From the NCBI GenBank assembly GCA_007258455.2, contig VDFB02270651.1, positions 487,339,074 through 487,403,073 on the forward strand: a stretch of 64,000 nt of DNA, given 5' to 3'. Source of the DNA: Sequoia sempervirens. Its lineage: Eukaryota > Streptophyta > Pinopsida > Cupressales > Cupressaceae. Both the position numbers and the translations under genes were made by a program. Below are positions 24,185 to 36,237 of the stretch, one piece after another; the first letter of the stretch is position 1; each line of letters opens with the position of its first letter. The notes below the pieces were generated by a model that was not told where the DNA came from, did not search any database, and worked only from the letters and a program-made list of their open reading frames with translations.

Positions 24185-25560
24185 AAATGTGAGTCAACCT
24201 ATGAGTAAGTCATCTGCCTCCTAATCATGTTCATTGTATACCGAAGGCAGGAAACTAGCTAAAGGGAAAAGAGCAAGTGCCAAACTAGGAGAAGTACCAG
24301 GTTCAACACTCTTTATAGGAGATTTGTCATTTAAGCTCATAGAAAAGGAAAACAATGTGTTCAATTCATTATGCACCTCTTCGTCAATTTTAGTAGTTTC
24401 ATCATTGTCATCCAAGTTAATCACAACAAGAGGATGAATGATAATGTCCATCAAATAGTTCAACTCTTGTTGTGATTGTTCTATTGGGTCATTTTGTTTT
24501 GGTTGGGGAGGAGGGTCATCATGCATTGCTTTGATCAAGTTTGGATTTTGATTTTCTTTGTTTAACTCTTCATGTAACTTGCAAGCAAGGGCACGGCATC
24601 TACACCTACACTCTCTAGCACCTCTGTTTCTTTTGTTTTTTTTTTTCAAGTTGTTTTTGTGTAGGAGCGGGTTGATCAGTTGACCATAGGTTATTTTTCT
24701 TCCCTAAGGGGAGGAACAAAAGGAACCACAAGAGGTTGCTCAACCACTTTCTCTTTGGCTTTGTAAACTTGTTTTATTCTAGGAGGTGTGATAGGGTTGT
24801 TTTCATTGTCTCTTGGTCATCTATATGATGTAGGTGAAGTTTCTATTTTTGGTCGGTTTTGGTTGTTTGGTTCTTGTTTAGGTTGAAGCATGGTTTCGTC
24901 TAGAATGGGAGGTTTAGAGGTGGATGGGGACATGTTTAGGAGAGATAATTCTGCTATCTTCTTTGCCTTGAACTTTTGATAGGACAAGAAAAATAAGTCT
25001 TCCCATGGCTTGATAGGTTCCATGGGATCAGGCCAAAAGGAATCTAGGGAAAAGTTTCCTTTAGATGAAAAAGGGTTAAAGCCACTATGGTGAACAATGA
25101 ATATCTCATTGTTAAAGAGAAACTTTAACCATTTATGCACAACCAAAGGGACAACTTTCATGGAGCAAAGCTATGGGTGGCCTAGCTTCACATGAAATTG
25201 GTTCGATTGTGGGATGATGGAGAATGTGACATCTAATATTTTTGGTCCTATTTGCAATGGTAGGGTGATCGATCCTATCATAGGGAAGGAAAAACCATTG
25301 TGCGTCTTGATCCATGCTTTTGGTTTATCATGTTGATCTTGATAAAGTTAGTGCAATAGTAAGAATTCTTTGGTGATCACATTCTCTCCATAGGCAGGAT
25401 CTATTAGTATCCCATTAATGGGATTGTCATAGATACGATGGACTATGTAGAGAGGACCATCAGGTAAATGTTTAAGTATATCCTTAAAAGAGAAATCAAT
25501 GTCAAGAGGACTCTTAGTTCAACCCTTAAACGAGGGATGACGTCTGGGTTGATGCAAGAA
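24185..25560 (-). pseudogene. Element E post-gag / protease-region coding remnant
   Basis: Collinear with B 10268-11459 plus 13077-13291, without the LTR interruption. In order on the minus strand: a stretch starting near 25500 that matches B's DI.FS.KDILKH.PDGPLY, the segment with DPMEPIKPWEDLFFL near 25000, a Pro-rich linker, the RECRCRCRALACKLHEELN segment, and the end VHNELNTLFSFSMSLND...VYNEHD. The 142-codon frame 24221-24649 is the longest intact piece. It contains stops and frame changes. Position after gag suggests protease-region origin, but no intact catalytic motif is visible. The upstream gag lies 13.5 kb away at 39084-41010, separated by insertion T. Confidence 0.65.
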
Positions 25561-25577
25561 GTTGGGTACACAAAAAG

Positions 25578-26394
25578 CTCAAAAAGTGGAAGTGTTTTTG
25601 CTATTTTTTAGAATTTGTCACACTTGGACTGAAAATTTGAGGCACTTACACAATGAATCTTAAAAAAAGTCAATAATATGAAATTTAGCATTTTGAATCT
25701 AGTTTCCAAATATGTAAATTATTCAAATACCTAGATTATAGAAATTAAATTTTGATAGGAATTTATAGAAACCACTTTTTAAATGCCCCTATTTTTTTAC
25801 CATACCTAGCACGTGTATAGACACTACTTTTTGACCCAAATAAAAGTATTTTGCTAATTCCTTTTTGGAAAAGAGAGATAACAACATGAAGATTGATGTG
25901 GAATTTTTTTGTAATTTTTTGTTGAATATTTTTTTTATTAAATTTTTATTGGCCTTAATTCTGTTTTTAAAAATCAACATGTACCTGACAACATAATTGG
26001 ACCTAAACTAAACATTTTTTTATTTTTTTTTCATTGTGTAGAGAATTTTCTGAAGTTTGATGCCATATAATTTTTTTTACAAGAAACTTAACCAAAAAAG
26101 TTATTAAAAAACAAAAAAAGCCTAATATTTCAAGTTTAAGGACTAGTTTGCTTAAAAATTAATTAAAAAATAGCAAACATAATCCAATCTTAATAAAAAT
26201 TATATATTTGGAAATTAGACATCTCGTTCTCTAATGGGTTTTAATTTTATAGATCTTAAAAAGTCCATGTCATACGCTGCAAAGTTGACATTCTTCAATC
26301 CGCCTCTTTAAGTTTTAGCGCTGCAGTCAAAAGGCTAAGGTTCGCATTGCTGCCTTTCCTGCCCAAAACCAAGGCTGCATGTGGGTTGGGAATT
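25578..26394. other. Left arm of T, no gene
   Basis: AT-rich, no supported coding. A slightly GC-richer stretch at 26260-26390 shows no recognisable function. Confidence 0.4.
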
Positions 26395-26585
26395 CAATTT
26401 TTAAATAATGTGTATGCATTACTAAAATGTGTACGCATTATTTAAATGAAACATGTGCGCGTTTCATAACGCATACATGTTATTTAATTACCTGTTGGGT
26501 AAAGGTAACGCGTATGCGTTATGTAACGTGCATGCATTCCTAGAACATAACGCATATGCGTTTCATATCGTGTATGCATTTTTGA
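26395..26585. repeat. Left subterminal palindromic motif cluster of T
   Basis: At least eight variants of (A)ACGCATAnGCGTT / GTATGCATT in both orientations, including a perfect 14-bp palindrome AACGCATATGCGTT at 26549-26562. The right end has the same motif family at 38890-39030. Subterminal motif arrays near TIRs are known transposase-binding regions in several plant DNA transposon families. Confidence 0.65.
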
Positions 26586-26970
26586 TATAACCATTTTTTC
26601 CTAATTTGGTAAATACTAATAAACATGTTTTTTCTGCAACATTCCTTTTCTGCAGTATGGACCAAAAGCGCCATTTTCTGTGTTTTTTATTGCAAATTTG
26701 TCTTGTGCAGGGCATATTCTATTCAAATTGTTGGAAGAGACAAAGTGTAGGTTGAATTTTCTGAAGTGGAATAAAGTACAAGAACTTTTTACAAGAAGAT
26801 TTGGAAAAAGAGAATTTTTGGATGCATTCATGATGTTTTTGTACTTCAGAGTTTAAAGAAAAAAGGATCTTCATACTACATAGTTTTATTTGAATATTTG
26901 AAGGAGATAGCAATTTGAAAATAGGTTGTATTTGAATCATTTTTTTTTCATCAAAGAGGGTTTGGTAACC

Positions 26971-29900
26971 ATGGGTGATAAACAAAGACAAAGAAAAAGA
27001 TGTAGAAATGTTAATGACACCCGAAGAAATTCAAGCAAATAGAGATATGGAGGCAAAAAGACAAAGGGATAGAAGAGAAAGGATTCATCAAATGAAAAAT
27101 TTGCAAGCATCTAGTTCCAAGAATGTTGAAGAGGAAGCCATGAATGATGAAATGAATGTAGATGATGCAAATGTGGAGATGGTGAATATGGAAGAAAATG
27201 CAATTATGGAGACAAACCCAACTATGCCTTCAACTTCAACTTTGAATGATGTGGAAATAGTACCTATACAAACAACTTCAAGTATGTCTTCAAATCCACC
27301 TCCCAATGATATGGAAAATGCACCTATTCATACAATTCATCCGGGTATGTTTTCAAACCCAAGTTTTGATAATATTGATATTGCTTGTTTAGATGAAGCT
27401 GGATACACCATTAATGATATCAATAATTTTAGGGTTGAAACAATGCAAAAATAAAAAAATGATGAAATTATATCTTATGAGAATGCAAATAAGAATGAAA
27501 TCCCTCATACTGATGAAAATGTTAGTGAAATCCCTTTTACATTTGAAAATGAAAATGAAACCCCTTGTATGGATGAACCTGGAAATGTTTTTTTTACAAT
27601 TGAAAGAGATGTGCTAGATAAACTTCGTGGTAAAGTTTCTTGGAGACAAATTATAACTTATGGAAATAGAATATATATAAAAAAAATTATAGAAAGAAAT
27701 TAGGATTCCATTGTCAACTTATGGTGCAATTGATGATAATGTCGAAAATGAGAATAGTGATGAAAAAATTAGGTATTTTTGTAAAACCAAAAAAGAAAGA
27801 TGATTTAGTAGAACAAGTCATATCTAGTGTTGCTAATGCTATTGATTTTATAGGTAAGAAAAGTCGATCAAAAGATAATAATATAGCTTTTCGTGCAATA
27901 ACAACTACTCTAGTTGATAAAGTAGCTTCAAATAAAAGAATGTTAAGTAAGATTAGTAAATGTATAAAAGTAAAACCTAGAACTTTGATAAGAGCTGCTA
28001 AAAGAAGAGAAAGTATTGAAAATGATCCAATTAATAAATGTTGGAGTTTTAGTGGTAGACACCCAAGATCAGACATGAAATTAACTAATGAAATTAAATC
28101 TTTAATCAAAATTTTCTGGCATGATAATACAAGAGTATCACCTAACATTAGAGATGTCTTAAAATTAAGGGTGGGTTCAAAAATTCGTGAACTTCATCCA
28201 AAGCATCTCTTAGATATGAATCAAACTGAATTATATACATTTTTTTTAGATGCTTCAATCTTACCATTGAATATTAATATAAGTCAAAGATCATTCAAAA
28301 AGTGTAAACCTTGGTATGTTAGAATTAATAAGCAACGAATCTCTTGTTGTTGTAAGACCCATGTACAATTTTGTTACTATTATGATAGTTTTTGATATAT
28401 ATGATGCACTTTGCATGCTAACCAAATTATGCAAGACATTTGTGGTATTCATATGCCACCTGAAAGAATCAAATATTTTATTGCAGGTTTGTTTTGTGAA
28501 CCCTCTAATGGAAAATTATTTTATTTAAAAACATGTATTTTTGGAGAATGAGATAGATGTGGTAAATTTTCATTACTAGGAGAATGTATGCATGAAAGTA
28601 GTTTAGATGAATTTGGACAATAATTAGTGGATGTAAAAAAAAAAAATGTTGAGTATTCTTTGAAAGATGGAAAATTGAAAAACGCTGTGAGCTAATTTGT
28701 GGAAAAATTTAGTGTGCATGCATTTATTAATGAATTTAAAGATAAGATTGTACCTAAATATTTTCAACACTCTCATATGCTCATTGGTTTGATAATCAAT
28801 TTTGTTTATGTAAAACACATTCCCAATTGGAAGTATATTGAAGTTGTTGATTTTGCTGAAAATTATACTCTTGCTCCACAAGAAGAAATTCAATCACAGT
28901 ATTATAATTCAATGCAAGTAGCTATATTTGTTCACATTGTTTATAGACATGCAGAAGATAGTACAAAAAGATAATAGATTTTGAGAGTACCATTTTTATG
29001 TAAGGGATAATCGATTACATTCATCTAATTTTATTCAATATTGTTTTGATATATTTTATAAAAATTTAAAAGAGAGAGGAATTCAAATGCTAGAACATCT
29101 CATATGGTCAGATAATTGCACGGGTAATTAAAAATGCTAGAATGTTTTATTGGTTATGTAGACTTCATAAAGAAAATAATATCCAACACATATGGAGTTT
29201 TTTTGAAGCTTGGTCATGGTAAGGGAGAACACGATGGAGTAGGTGCATGTGTGAAAAGAGCTCTTGCTAGAGAGCAACTAAATTTTGAGGATGTTGCAAA
29301 ATTTAGAGATGCACATGCAATTGTAGATTGGTGCAATACCAAATTATCTACAAGAACAAGTGAGAGCTCAATAATTCAACGCTTCTTTTGGTTAGTTGAA
29401 GAAAATGATATTTTTTCTCGACAAGATTGTGAAACAATTAATGGACTTACAAAATGCATTCGCTTAAGAGTTCGAATGCAAACACATGGACAATATGGAC
29501 AAGGGAGTTGTCATTCTTTTGTCAATTTTGTATTGTAGGTGACAGGCATGTGAAAACATGGAATGGGCCTTAACAATGGCAAACAAAGAGCCTTAACACC
29601 TACATCTAATATTACGTTCAACACCTAAATCCACAATTGAAGATAATCAAGTGTTCACATCAGATGATTATGATCGTGTTTCAGATCTTGTACAAGAAGG
29701 TACATTATTTATTGAGTTGAATTTTGTATGTATGCATGTTTATATGTGAATTAAATATAAGTCACTTTTATTGAATTTTTATTTATTTTTGTAGGACATG
29801 TGTATGTTGTTGTTGCACCTGAGGGGAATGAAGAGTAGACCATGTACTGGTTGGCTAGATGTGTTGAGAGAAAATATAAGTTGGTACATCCTAGAGTGGG

Positions 29901-30170
29901 TGATGAAAACTTTGAGTATCCAACTAGTTCAGTGGTTGTTGTTGGCACCTTGTTTCAAAAATATTTGATGAGAAAGAATGGCTTGCTTGCATTTGAAGAT
30001 TATGAAAGAAACAAGAGGATTACAAATTATTCACATTGATTTTGGAAACCAATATAAAACTAGTTAGATATCAAGGGAGGCATGCTAATAAAGTTTTATG
30101 GACACTTTAATGGATGATCATGAGACAATCATAGATGCATTGCAAAAAGAGAGGATGTAGATAGTACAAC
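26971..30170 (+). pseudogene. Decayed DDE-type transposase gene of T
   Basis: Start chosen at the ATG of ACCATGG (26971); the frame then shifts. Order: basic N-terminus (KRQRDRRERIHQMKN, about 27055), acidic Asn/Met-rich linker to 27454, more text to 27703, then a frame at 27721-28395 with FWHDNTRVSPNIRDVLKLR and the Cys motif KPWYVRINKQRISCCCKTHV. Next comes VVDFAENYTLAPQEEIQSQY (from about 28847), HFYVRDN then WSDNC (to about 29116), HGKGEHDGVGACVKRAL (29214-29265) and a C-terminal part 29800-30040. D of VVDFAEN, D of SDN and the D/E of HGKGEHDG are candidate catalytic acids. Stops at 27452, 27701, 28549, 28621, 28695 and 28972, another near 29128, and a frameshift near 29200 disable it. 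A GT...AG interval at 29700-29793 looks like an intron. The layout matches a transposase type common in animal genomes that I cannot name surely; Sola is one candidate. Confidence 0.65.
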
Positions 30171-30539
30171 GGAGTAAATAAATATTGGTAAGTATATAGT
30201 TGTATATATATATAATTGATATATATATATTTGTCTTTAATATTCATTTCCTAATTAAAGTTTTATATCATTTTTTGTTCAAGGTCTCCCAAAATTAGAT
30301 GCTTTACAAAAAAGAGAGAAGATACATATATTACAATGGAATTCGAATCTAGAGACATGTAACTATATATATAGTTCTAGATACATTTAATTGATAGTAT
30401 AAATATAAAACTAAATTTAATTCATTGTCATTTTATAAAAAGTTTATAATTGATTTCATATCCCCTTAAGCTATTCTCTTAAAACCCCTTAATCCATCCT
30501 CTTATGTACCATTAATCCATCCTCTTCCATCCCCTTAAG
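30171..30539. other. Spacer between transposase remnant and tandem array in T
   Basis: AT-rich, including a short TA run at 30200-30230. No gene seen. Confidence 0.4.
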
Positions 30540-31215
30540 TCTCTCTATTAATTCCCCTTAAGTCATTCTATTAGGACCCCTTAATCCATGTCCTCATATG
30601 TCTAACCTTAATCCATCCACTTGTATCCCCTTAAGTCACTCTCTCAACACCCCTTAAGCTATCCTCTTAGGACCCCTTAATCCATATCCTCATATATCTA
30701 CCCTTAATCCATCCACTTGCATCCCCCTAAGTCACTCTCTCAACACCCCTTAAGCTATCCTCTTAGGAACCCTTAATCCATATCCTCGTATATCTACCCT
30801 TAATCTATCCACCTACATCCCCTTAAGTCACTCTCTCAACACCCCTTAATCTATCCTCTTAGGACCCCTTAATCCATATCCTCATATATCTACCCTTAAT
30901 CCATCCACCTACATTCCCTTAAGTCACTCTCTTAACACCCCTTAAGCAATCCTCTTAGGACCTCTTAATCCATATCCTCGTATATCTACTCTTAATCCAT
31001 CCACCTGCATCCCCTTATGTCACTCTCTCAACACCCCTTAAGCTATCCTCTTAGGACCCCTTAATCCATATCCTCGTATGTCTACCCTTAATCCATCCAC
31101 TTGCATTGCCTTAAGTCACTCTCTCAACACCCCTTAAGCTATACTCTTAGGATCCCTTAATCCATATCCTCATATATCTACCCTTAATCCATCCACTTGC
31201 ATCCCCTTAAGTTTC
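30540..31215. repeat. 96-bp tandem array in T (seven units)
   Basis: The anchor TTAAGTCACTCTC recurs at 30631, 30727, 30823, 30919, 31015, 31111 and (partly) 31207, exactly 96 bp apart. Within each unit CCCCTTAA recurs several times, so the unit itself grew from a shorter ~24-40 bp motif. Frames in this block are not genes. Confidence 0.95.
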
Positions 31216-31620
31216 TCTAGGGTTCATGAGATGCTTAGAATAAAAAATCTATGCAGGTTAATGGTTTAGGGTTCATATCCCAGTCTCTAGGTCATATGGT
31301 TTAGGGTTTGTGGTTTCTAGGGTTCATGAGATGCTTAGAATAACAAATCTATATGGGTTTTAAGGGTTTAGGGTTCATGAGATGCTTAGAATAACAAATC
31401 TATATGGGTTTTAATGGTTTAGGGTTCATGAGATGCTTAGAATAACAAATCTATATGGGTTAATGGTTTAGGGTTCATCTCCCAGTCTCTAGGTCATATG
31501 GTTTAGGGTTTATGGTTTCTATGGTTCATGAGATGCTTAGAATAACAAATCTATATGGGTTTTAAGGGTTTAGGGTTCATCTCCTAGGACTTAGGTCATA
31601 TGGTTTATGTTTTAGGGTTT
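31216..31620. repeat. Telomere-like TTTAGGG-containing repeat block in T
   Basis: Units containing GGTTTAGGGTTCATGAGATG and CTTAGAATAACAAATCTATA start near 31221, 31321, 31372, 31423 and 31523 (spacings 100, 51, 51, 100), so a 51-bp and a ~100-bp form alternate. TTTAGGG matches the plant telomere heptamer but is never in pure tandem. Confidence 0.85.
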
Positions 31621-32420
31621 AAAGTCATTCTCTCGACTCTCCTTAATCCACAATCTTGCATCCCTTAAGTCACTCTCATGATTCTTCTTAAGCCATCCTC
31701 TTAGGGCCTGTTAAGCCATATTGTAAGGTTCATGAAATGCATCCCCTTAATCCACTATCTTACATCCTTTAACTCATTCTATCAACTCCCCTTAATCCAC
31801 GCTCTTACATCCCTTCAAGTCATTCTATCAACTCCCCTTAATCCACCCTCTTGCATCCCCTTAATCCACTCTCTTGATCCCTTTAAGTCATTCTATCAAC
31901 TCCATTAATCCACCCTCTTACATCCCTTCAATCATTCTATCAACTCCCTTAATCCACCCTCTTTTGATTAATCTCTCCATCTCTTTCTTTATTGATTATC
32001 TCTTGCTATCCTTAATCCTCCTCACATTCGTTAAGTTTCTTATTTTCCCCTTAATCCCCTCTTATCCCAAAGTATTCTACTTTCCCCTTAATCCACCCTT
32101 TACAATCCCTAACCACTCTCTACATTTATTAAGTCATTCGTGACTCCCTTAATCCCTTCTTACATCCTCTTTTCTATCTTAAGTCTTAATCCGACTGATC
32201 TTGTTCCACATCCTTGACATCCCTTAATCCACAATCTTGCATCCCTTAAGTCACTCTCATAACTCCCCTTAAGCCATCCTCTTAAGACCCGTTAAGCCCC
32301 TAGGGTTCATGACATGCATCCTCTTAACTTTCCATCCTCTTAACTCCACTTAAGGCATTGTCTTAAGACCCCCCTTAAGCTATATATCCTCTTAGGTCCC
32401 CTTAATCCATCCTATGGAAA
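31621..32420. repeat. Degenerate CCCTTAATCCAC short-repeat block in T
   Basis: Irregular ~35-45 bp repeats with CCCTTAATCCACnnTCTTnCATCCC and AAGTCATTCT. Related to the 96-bp array by the shared CCCCTTAA core. Confidence 0.8.
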
Positions 32421-33329
32421 ACATCATTTTAATTTGAATGGAATTTACTATATATTATTCTTTTCTCGCATGAATTTTTTACTTAAATGACTCATAAAAA
32501 ATATAGTTAGTTTACTTACATTAATTATTTTTGCAGTTTCTCATGAAGTTGGTCTACCATGTGATTGTCACTAAAAAAATTATTTTATCAAGAGACTATG
32601 TAAATACCAATTTTTGGTCTTCATGTAAAAGTTGATAAGCTTTAATTGTATCTACATGCACATATATGTTTCATCATGTTATATAGTTGTATTAAACATC
32701 AATATACATTATATATGTTTGTTTGATGTATGAAATTCAATAAGATTTTTAGTCACTTTTTAAATATCTTGTTCCAATTTTATAGATTATACATTTCATG
32801 TCTTGTATTTACTATATTGTATATAATTGTTCAATTGTATAGATTATACATTTTATACATACAAGGAAATAGATTTTTGTTTATTGATTCAAACATTTGC
32901 TAGAATTGGAAAATAATTAAAATTACCTATCCTTAATTTATTATGTACATATTATCTAAACTATTTAAGGAATTTTTTAATTTGTCACCTAACCGTGTGA
33001 TAAATTATATATATGAAATTTGATTCTAGAGAAGAATTTATATAGTGCATGTATTACTCGAAAATTAGATAATTTATATCTATACATACATGAGTGCATA
33101 TAATCATCAAAATGAACATAACATGATCATAATTGACTGCATATATAATCATCATGTATTAAAGTCAACTGATATAAATAAACACAAATATGATAATAAC
33201 ATGTTCAAAATAAAACTAGAGATACATAGTCCATAAAATTTATATGTCAAGATGTATATGTCAAGTCCAACACATATATTTAAATAAATCACTAGAGATC
33301 TATAGTCCATAAAATTTAAAACCATCTAA
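32421..33329. other. AT-rich spacer in T, no gene
   Basis: Very AT-rich sequence without a supported frame or clear repeat structure. Confidence 0.4.
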
Positions 33330-35315
33330 CTATCAAGTTGATCGGTCATATCAAGTCTCCTCTTTGTTCCATGTCGACTAGATGTACCCACATCATGCTG
33401 GAAAAGAGTACAAGAAACTTGAAATTAGATTTAAAGTTATTTAGAAATTTTGATATAATTAAACATATTTAAACTTGAAAATATAAACTTTTAGATAAAA
33501 ATAAATTTAATTAAATATATCTAATAAATACAATAAAAATGATTTTAGTATGCATAAATTACCATATGATCATGTCAATCTACTGGCACATTTTGTTCAA
33601 CGGGTAGCATAACTTTCAATTGAGAAGATCCAAATGCCTAATCTACTATATCCTACATATTCATATAAAGAAAACAATATGTTAAAACCTCGAATATATA
33701 TATATATATATTTAAAAGGTTCATAAAAATTGTATAGGAGATTTAGTAAAGTTTACAACCTCGAATGATATGACCTCATGATCACACACCTGAGATTTCC
33801 CATGCATAAATGTCGACGATGTCTCAAGTGCACCCGCCATGGGTATCTCATGAAATCCCTACATGTATAGATGTACAACAATTTGTATAGATCATTCACA
33901 CATGTGTATGTAAATGAAAAAAATAAATTAGATCTATGATGTACATTTAATTTGAACTTAACAAACTTTTGAAAGCACACACTTGAGTTGATGATGTCTC
34001 AGGAGTGCTCACCACAACTTGTGGTTGGCCAGTACTAGGTATCATATGACCTCCCTGCATCTAGATATAATATTATATTATATCAATTCACACATGTGTA
34101 CAAATTCAAATTAAAAATTAGATATATCCACACAAATTATTTAATATATATTGGTTCAAGTACCTGTCCAAAAGGTGAGCCCATATCTATAGCACTCAAC
34201 ATATAGACATGATGATCATATTGAGATTCAGGCATCGTGTGATCATGCGTCTACACCAAACACTTATTGAATTAATATTATATTAGATATATAATTTGAT
34301 GTTATTATTTATATGATTTTTTCACATTTCAAACTTGAATTAAATTTAAGTTCAAAAGCTAAACATACCTATGTAGGATGATCCTCATATAGTAAATTCA
34401 TGTATGACTCTATCCCAAATGCATGTGGGTCAGCTGAAGTGGATGCCTAAGTATCCCTATAGCTTTCCTCCATGCTCTCTATTGGCCACTTCAGTCTCCG
34501 CGTGTGCAGTCTAATGAGTGAGATGTCCTAAAAGAAAACTCAATGCTCCTAATGTCGATAACATGGTCTACTGCTGAAATGCAATGGGAACACTAGGAGA
34601 AGGAGGAGGAACAATAGGAGCAATTGGAGCATGTCACTAAGGATTGACACATGCTCCTAGTCTATGTTGGGGCATGCCACGCCCAACTCCCTAAAATGAC
34701 CTCATATCAAAATAGTTGGGTTTTCTACCCAACTCAAACTCAACCCATAACTATCTCAAAAAGTATAGGGGCACCTCATAGTTTCCATGTGGTGGATTAT
34801 CAAACTCCATCCACCATCTATCCCAAAAATGTGTAGCTATCTGTGGGTGCCTACACCATAAAATTGAAATTCATTTTTTGGTTGGAGGAATTGGTTGGTT
34901 TGTTTGGGAGTTAATAAAATATTGGCACATGGTTTGTTTGGTAATTTTAAGGTCATTGATTTCTTTGTAGGACAATCCATCTGCATAGAATTTTCTCCTC
35001 TCTTCTCTCCATTGATGGAACCTATCTAGGTCCGCATCAATGGATCGAACAAAATCAACAATAGTTTGCATCATAGATACAAACCGTGCGAGATGGGGAG
35101 GGATTCTAGGCTCATTTTTTATCAGATCTATATTTGCTTGAATCACACTAAGGTTTGCTCAGATGCTCTCTCTTAATTGATCCTCATCTACTACAGGGGG
35201 GTGGGGGGTTACACGGTGGAGAGTCTGGAGGTGTGGGGTTTTGTTCTGGTGGTGGATCATCTGGATGAATTTGTGGATCAGGCATAAAATCCTCTAAATT
35301 AAATTCTAGATCCAT
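33330..35315 (-). pseudogene. Second, convergent gene remnant of T
   Basis: Minus strand, facing the transposase. The 5' part starts at the ATG at 35315 with an acidic, proline-rich N-terminus (MDLEFNLEDFMPDP then a PPPP run), has a frameshift in a C-run near 35205, and continues into a 91-codon frame (34871-35146) containing IPPHLARFVSMMQTIVDFV and FHQWREERRKFYADG. Further downstream, at 34840-33750, pieces such as NPPHGNYEVP and LWVEFELGRKPNYFDMRSF look coding but are broken by stops and possible introns. I do not recognise the family. Two genes within one TIR element is common in large plant DNA transposons (for example CACTA), so an accessory transposition protein is a fair inference, not shown. 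Confidence 0.4.
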
Positions 35316-36237
35316 GAGAACAATTAAATGGCAACTGCATGTTAAACAATAAAAAATATATATCAACAAACTAATTAAATAATGCACACAATTTGAAAGT
35401 TATTTAAAAATCACATTGAATGCGCAAAAATTCAAAATACATTTCATTTAAAGACCATTTGATTTATAACATTAAAAAATCCATAACATTAAAAATGCAT
35501 AGCATGTACACACAATAAATTGAGTCCAATGTGTGGTTGTTAATATGAAGGGTAGAAATGAAATTAGGGGGTTTTATTAGAACCCTATTCAAATGCATGC
35601 ACTATGTCATTGGTTTATTAAGTGAATCCCCAACAAGAAGGCCCCATAAACTTATTTGTAGCTAGATATCACTTGATAATTAAACTATAACCACATTTGA
35701 TGATCTATACATTAATTGATTTATTTAAAAATAAATAAAACCACATGGATTAAGGTAAAGAATTAAGATTTATTTAAATAATTCACCATCAAGGTAAAGA
35801 CTTAAGATTAAGGTAAAGGACTAAATAATGAAAAATTAGACACATGTAGATATATAACTTTGATTTGTCAAATTGGGTGTTAAAATAGGAGGTTAGGGGT
35901 TGTTTAGAGTGCCTTCTATTACATATATAAAGGTGGAAAAAGAGAAGGAAAGGTCCCCAAGATAATTTAGGTTATGAACAACTCAAGAATGAGTGTCAAA
36001 ATGGGTAAATGATGAAAACCATGTAGTTTAATTCAAGTAAAAATTATACTAGATTCTATTTATATCAAGCCAAGGGTTCTCAATGGTTCTAGAGAAGGGT
36101 GCTCAATGGAGCTCATAAATATCAAGCCTATCATTAATTAACGAATTCATCAATAAGTAATTTATTCTTATAAGTTTTTATGGGTCTAGAGATTTATCTT
36201 TTGGGGCAAGGGGAAGTTTACTCATAGGTGTGGTTGT
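35316..36237. other. Spacer in T between second gene and triplicated repeat
   Basis: AT-rich, no gene seen. It holds an upstream region for the 35315 start but no clear TATA box was identified. Confidence 0.35.

Noticed and set aside
31216..31620. Possible interstitial telomere from chromosome fusion
   Set aside because: TTTAGGG occurs once or twice per 51-100 bp unit, not as a pure heptamer run, and lies inside a transposon.
31874..32143. 89-codon frame in the short-repeat block
   Set aside because: It follows the tandem repeat (repeated Pro/Leu/Ser/Ile) and has no support as a gene.
30540..32420. Regular repeats considered as a CRISPR array
   Set aside because: Units are contiguous 96-bp, 51/100-bp and ~40-bp tandem repeats without unique spacers, and the setting is a plant genome.
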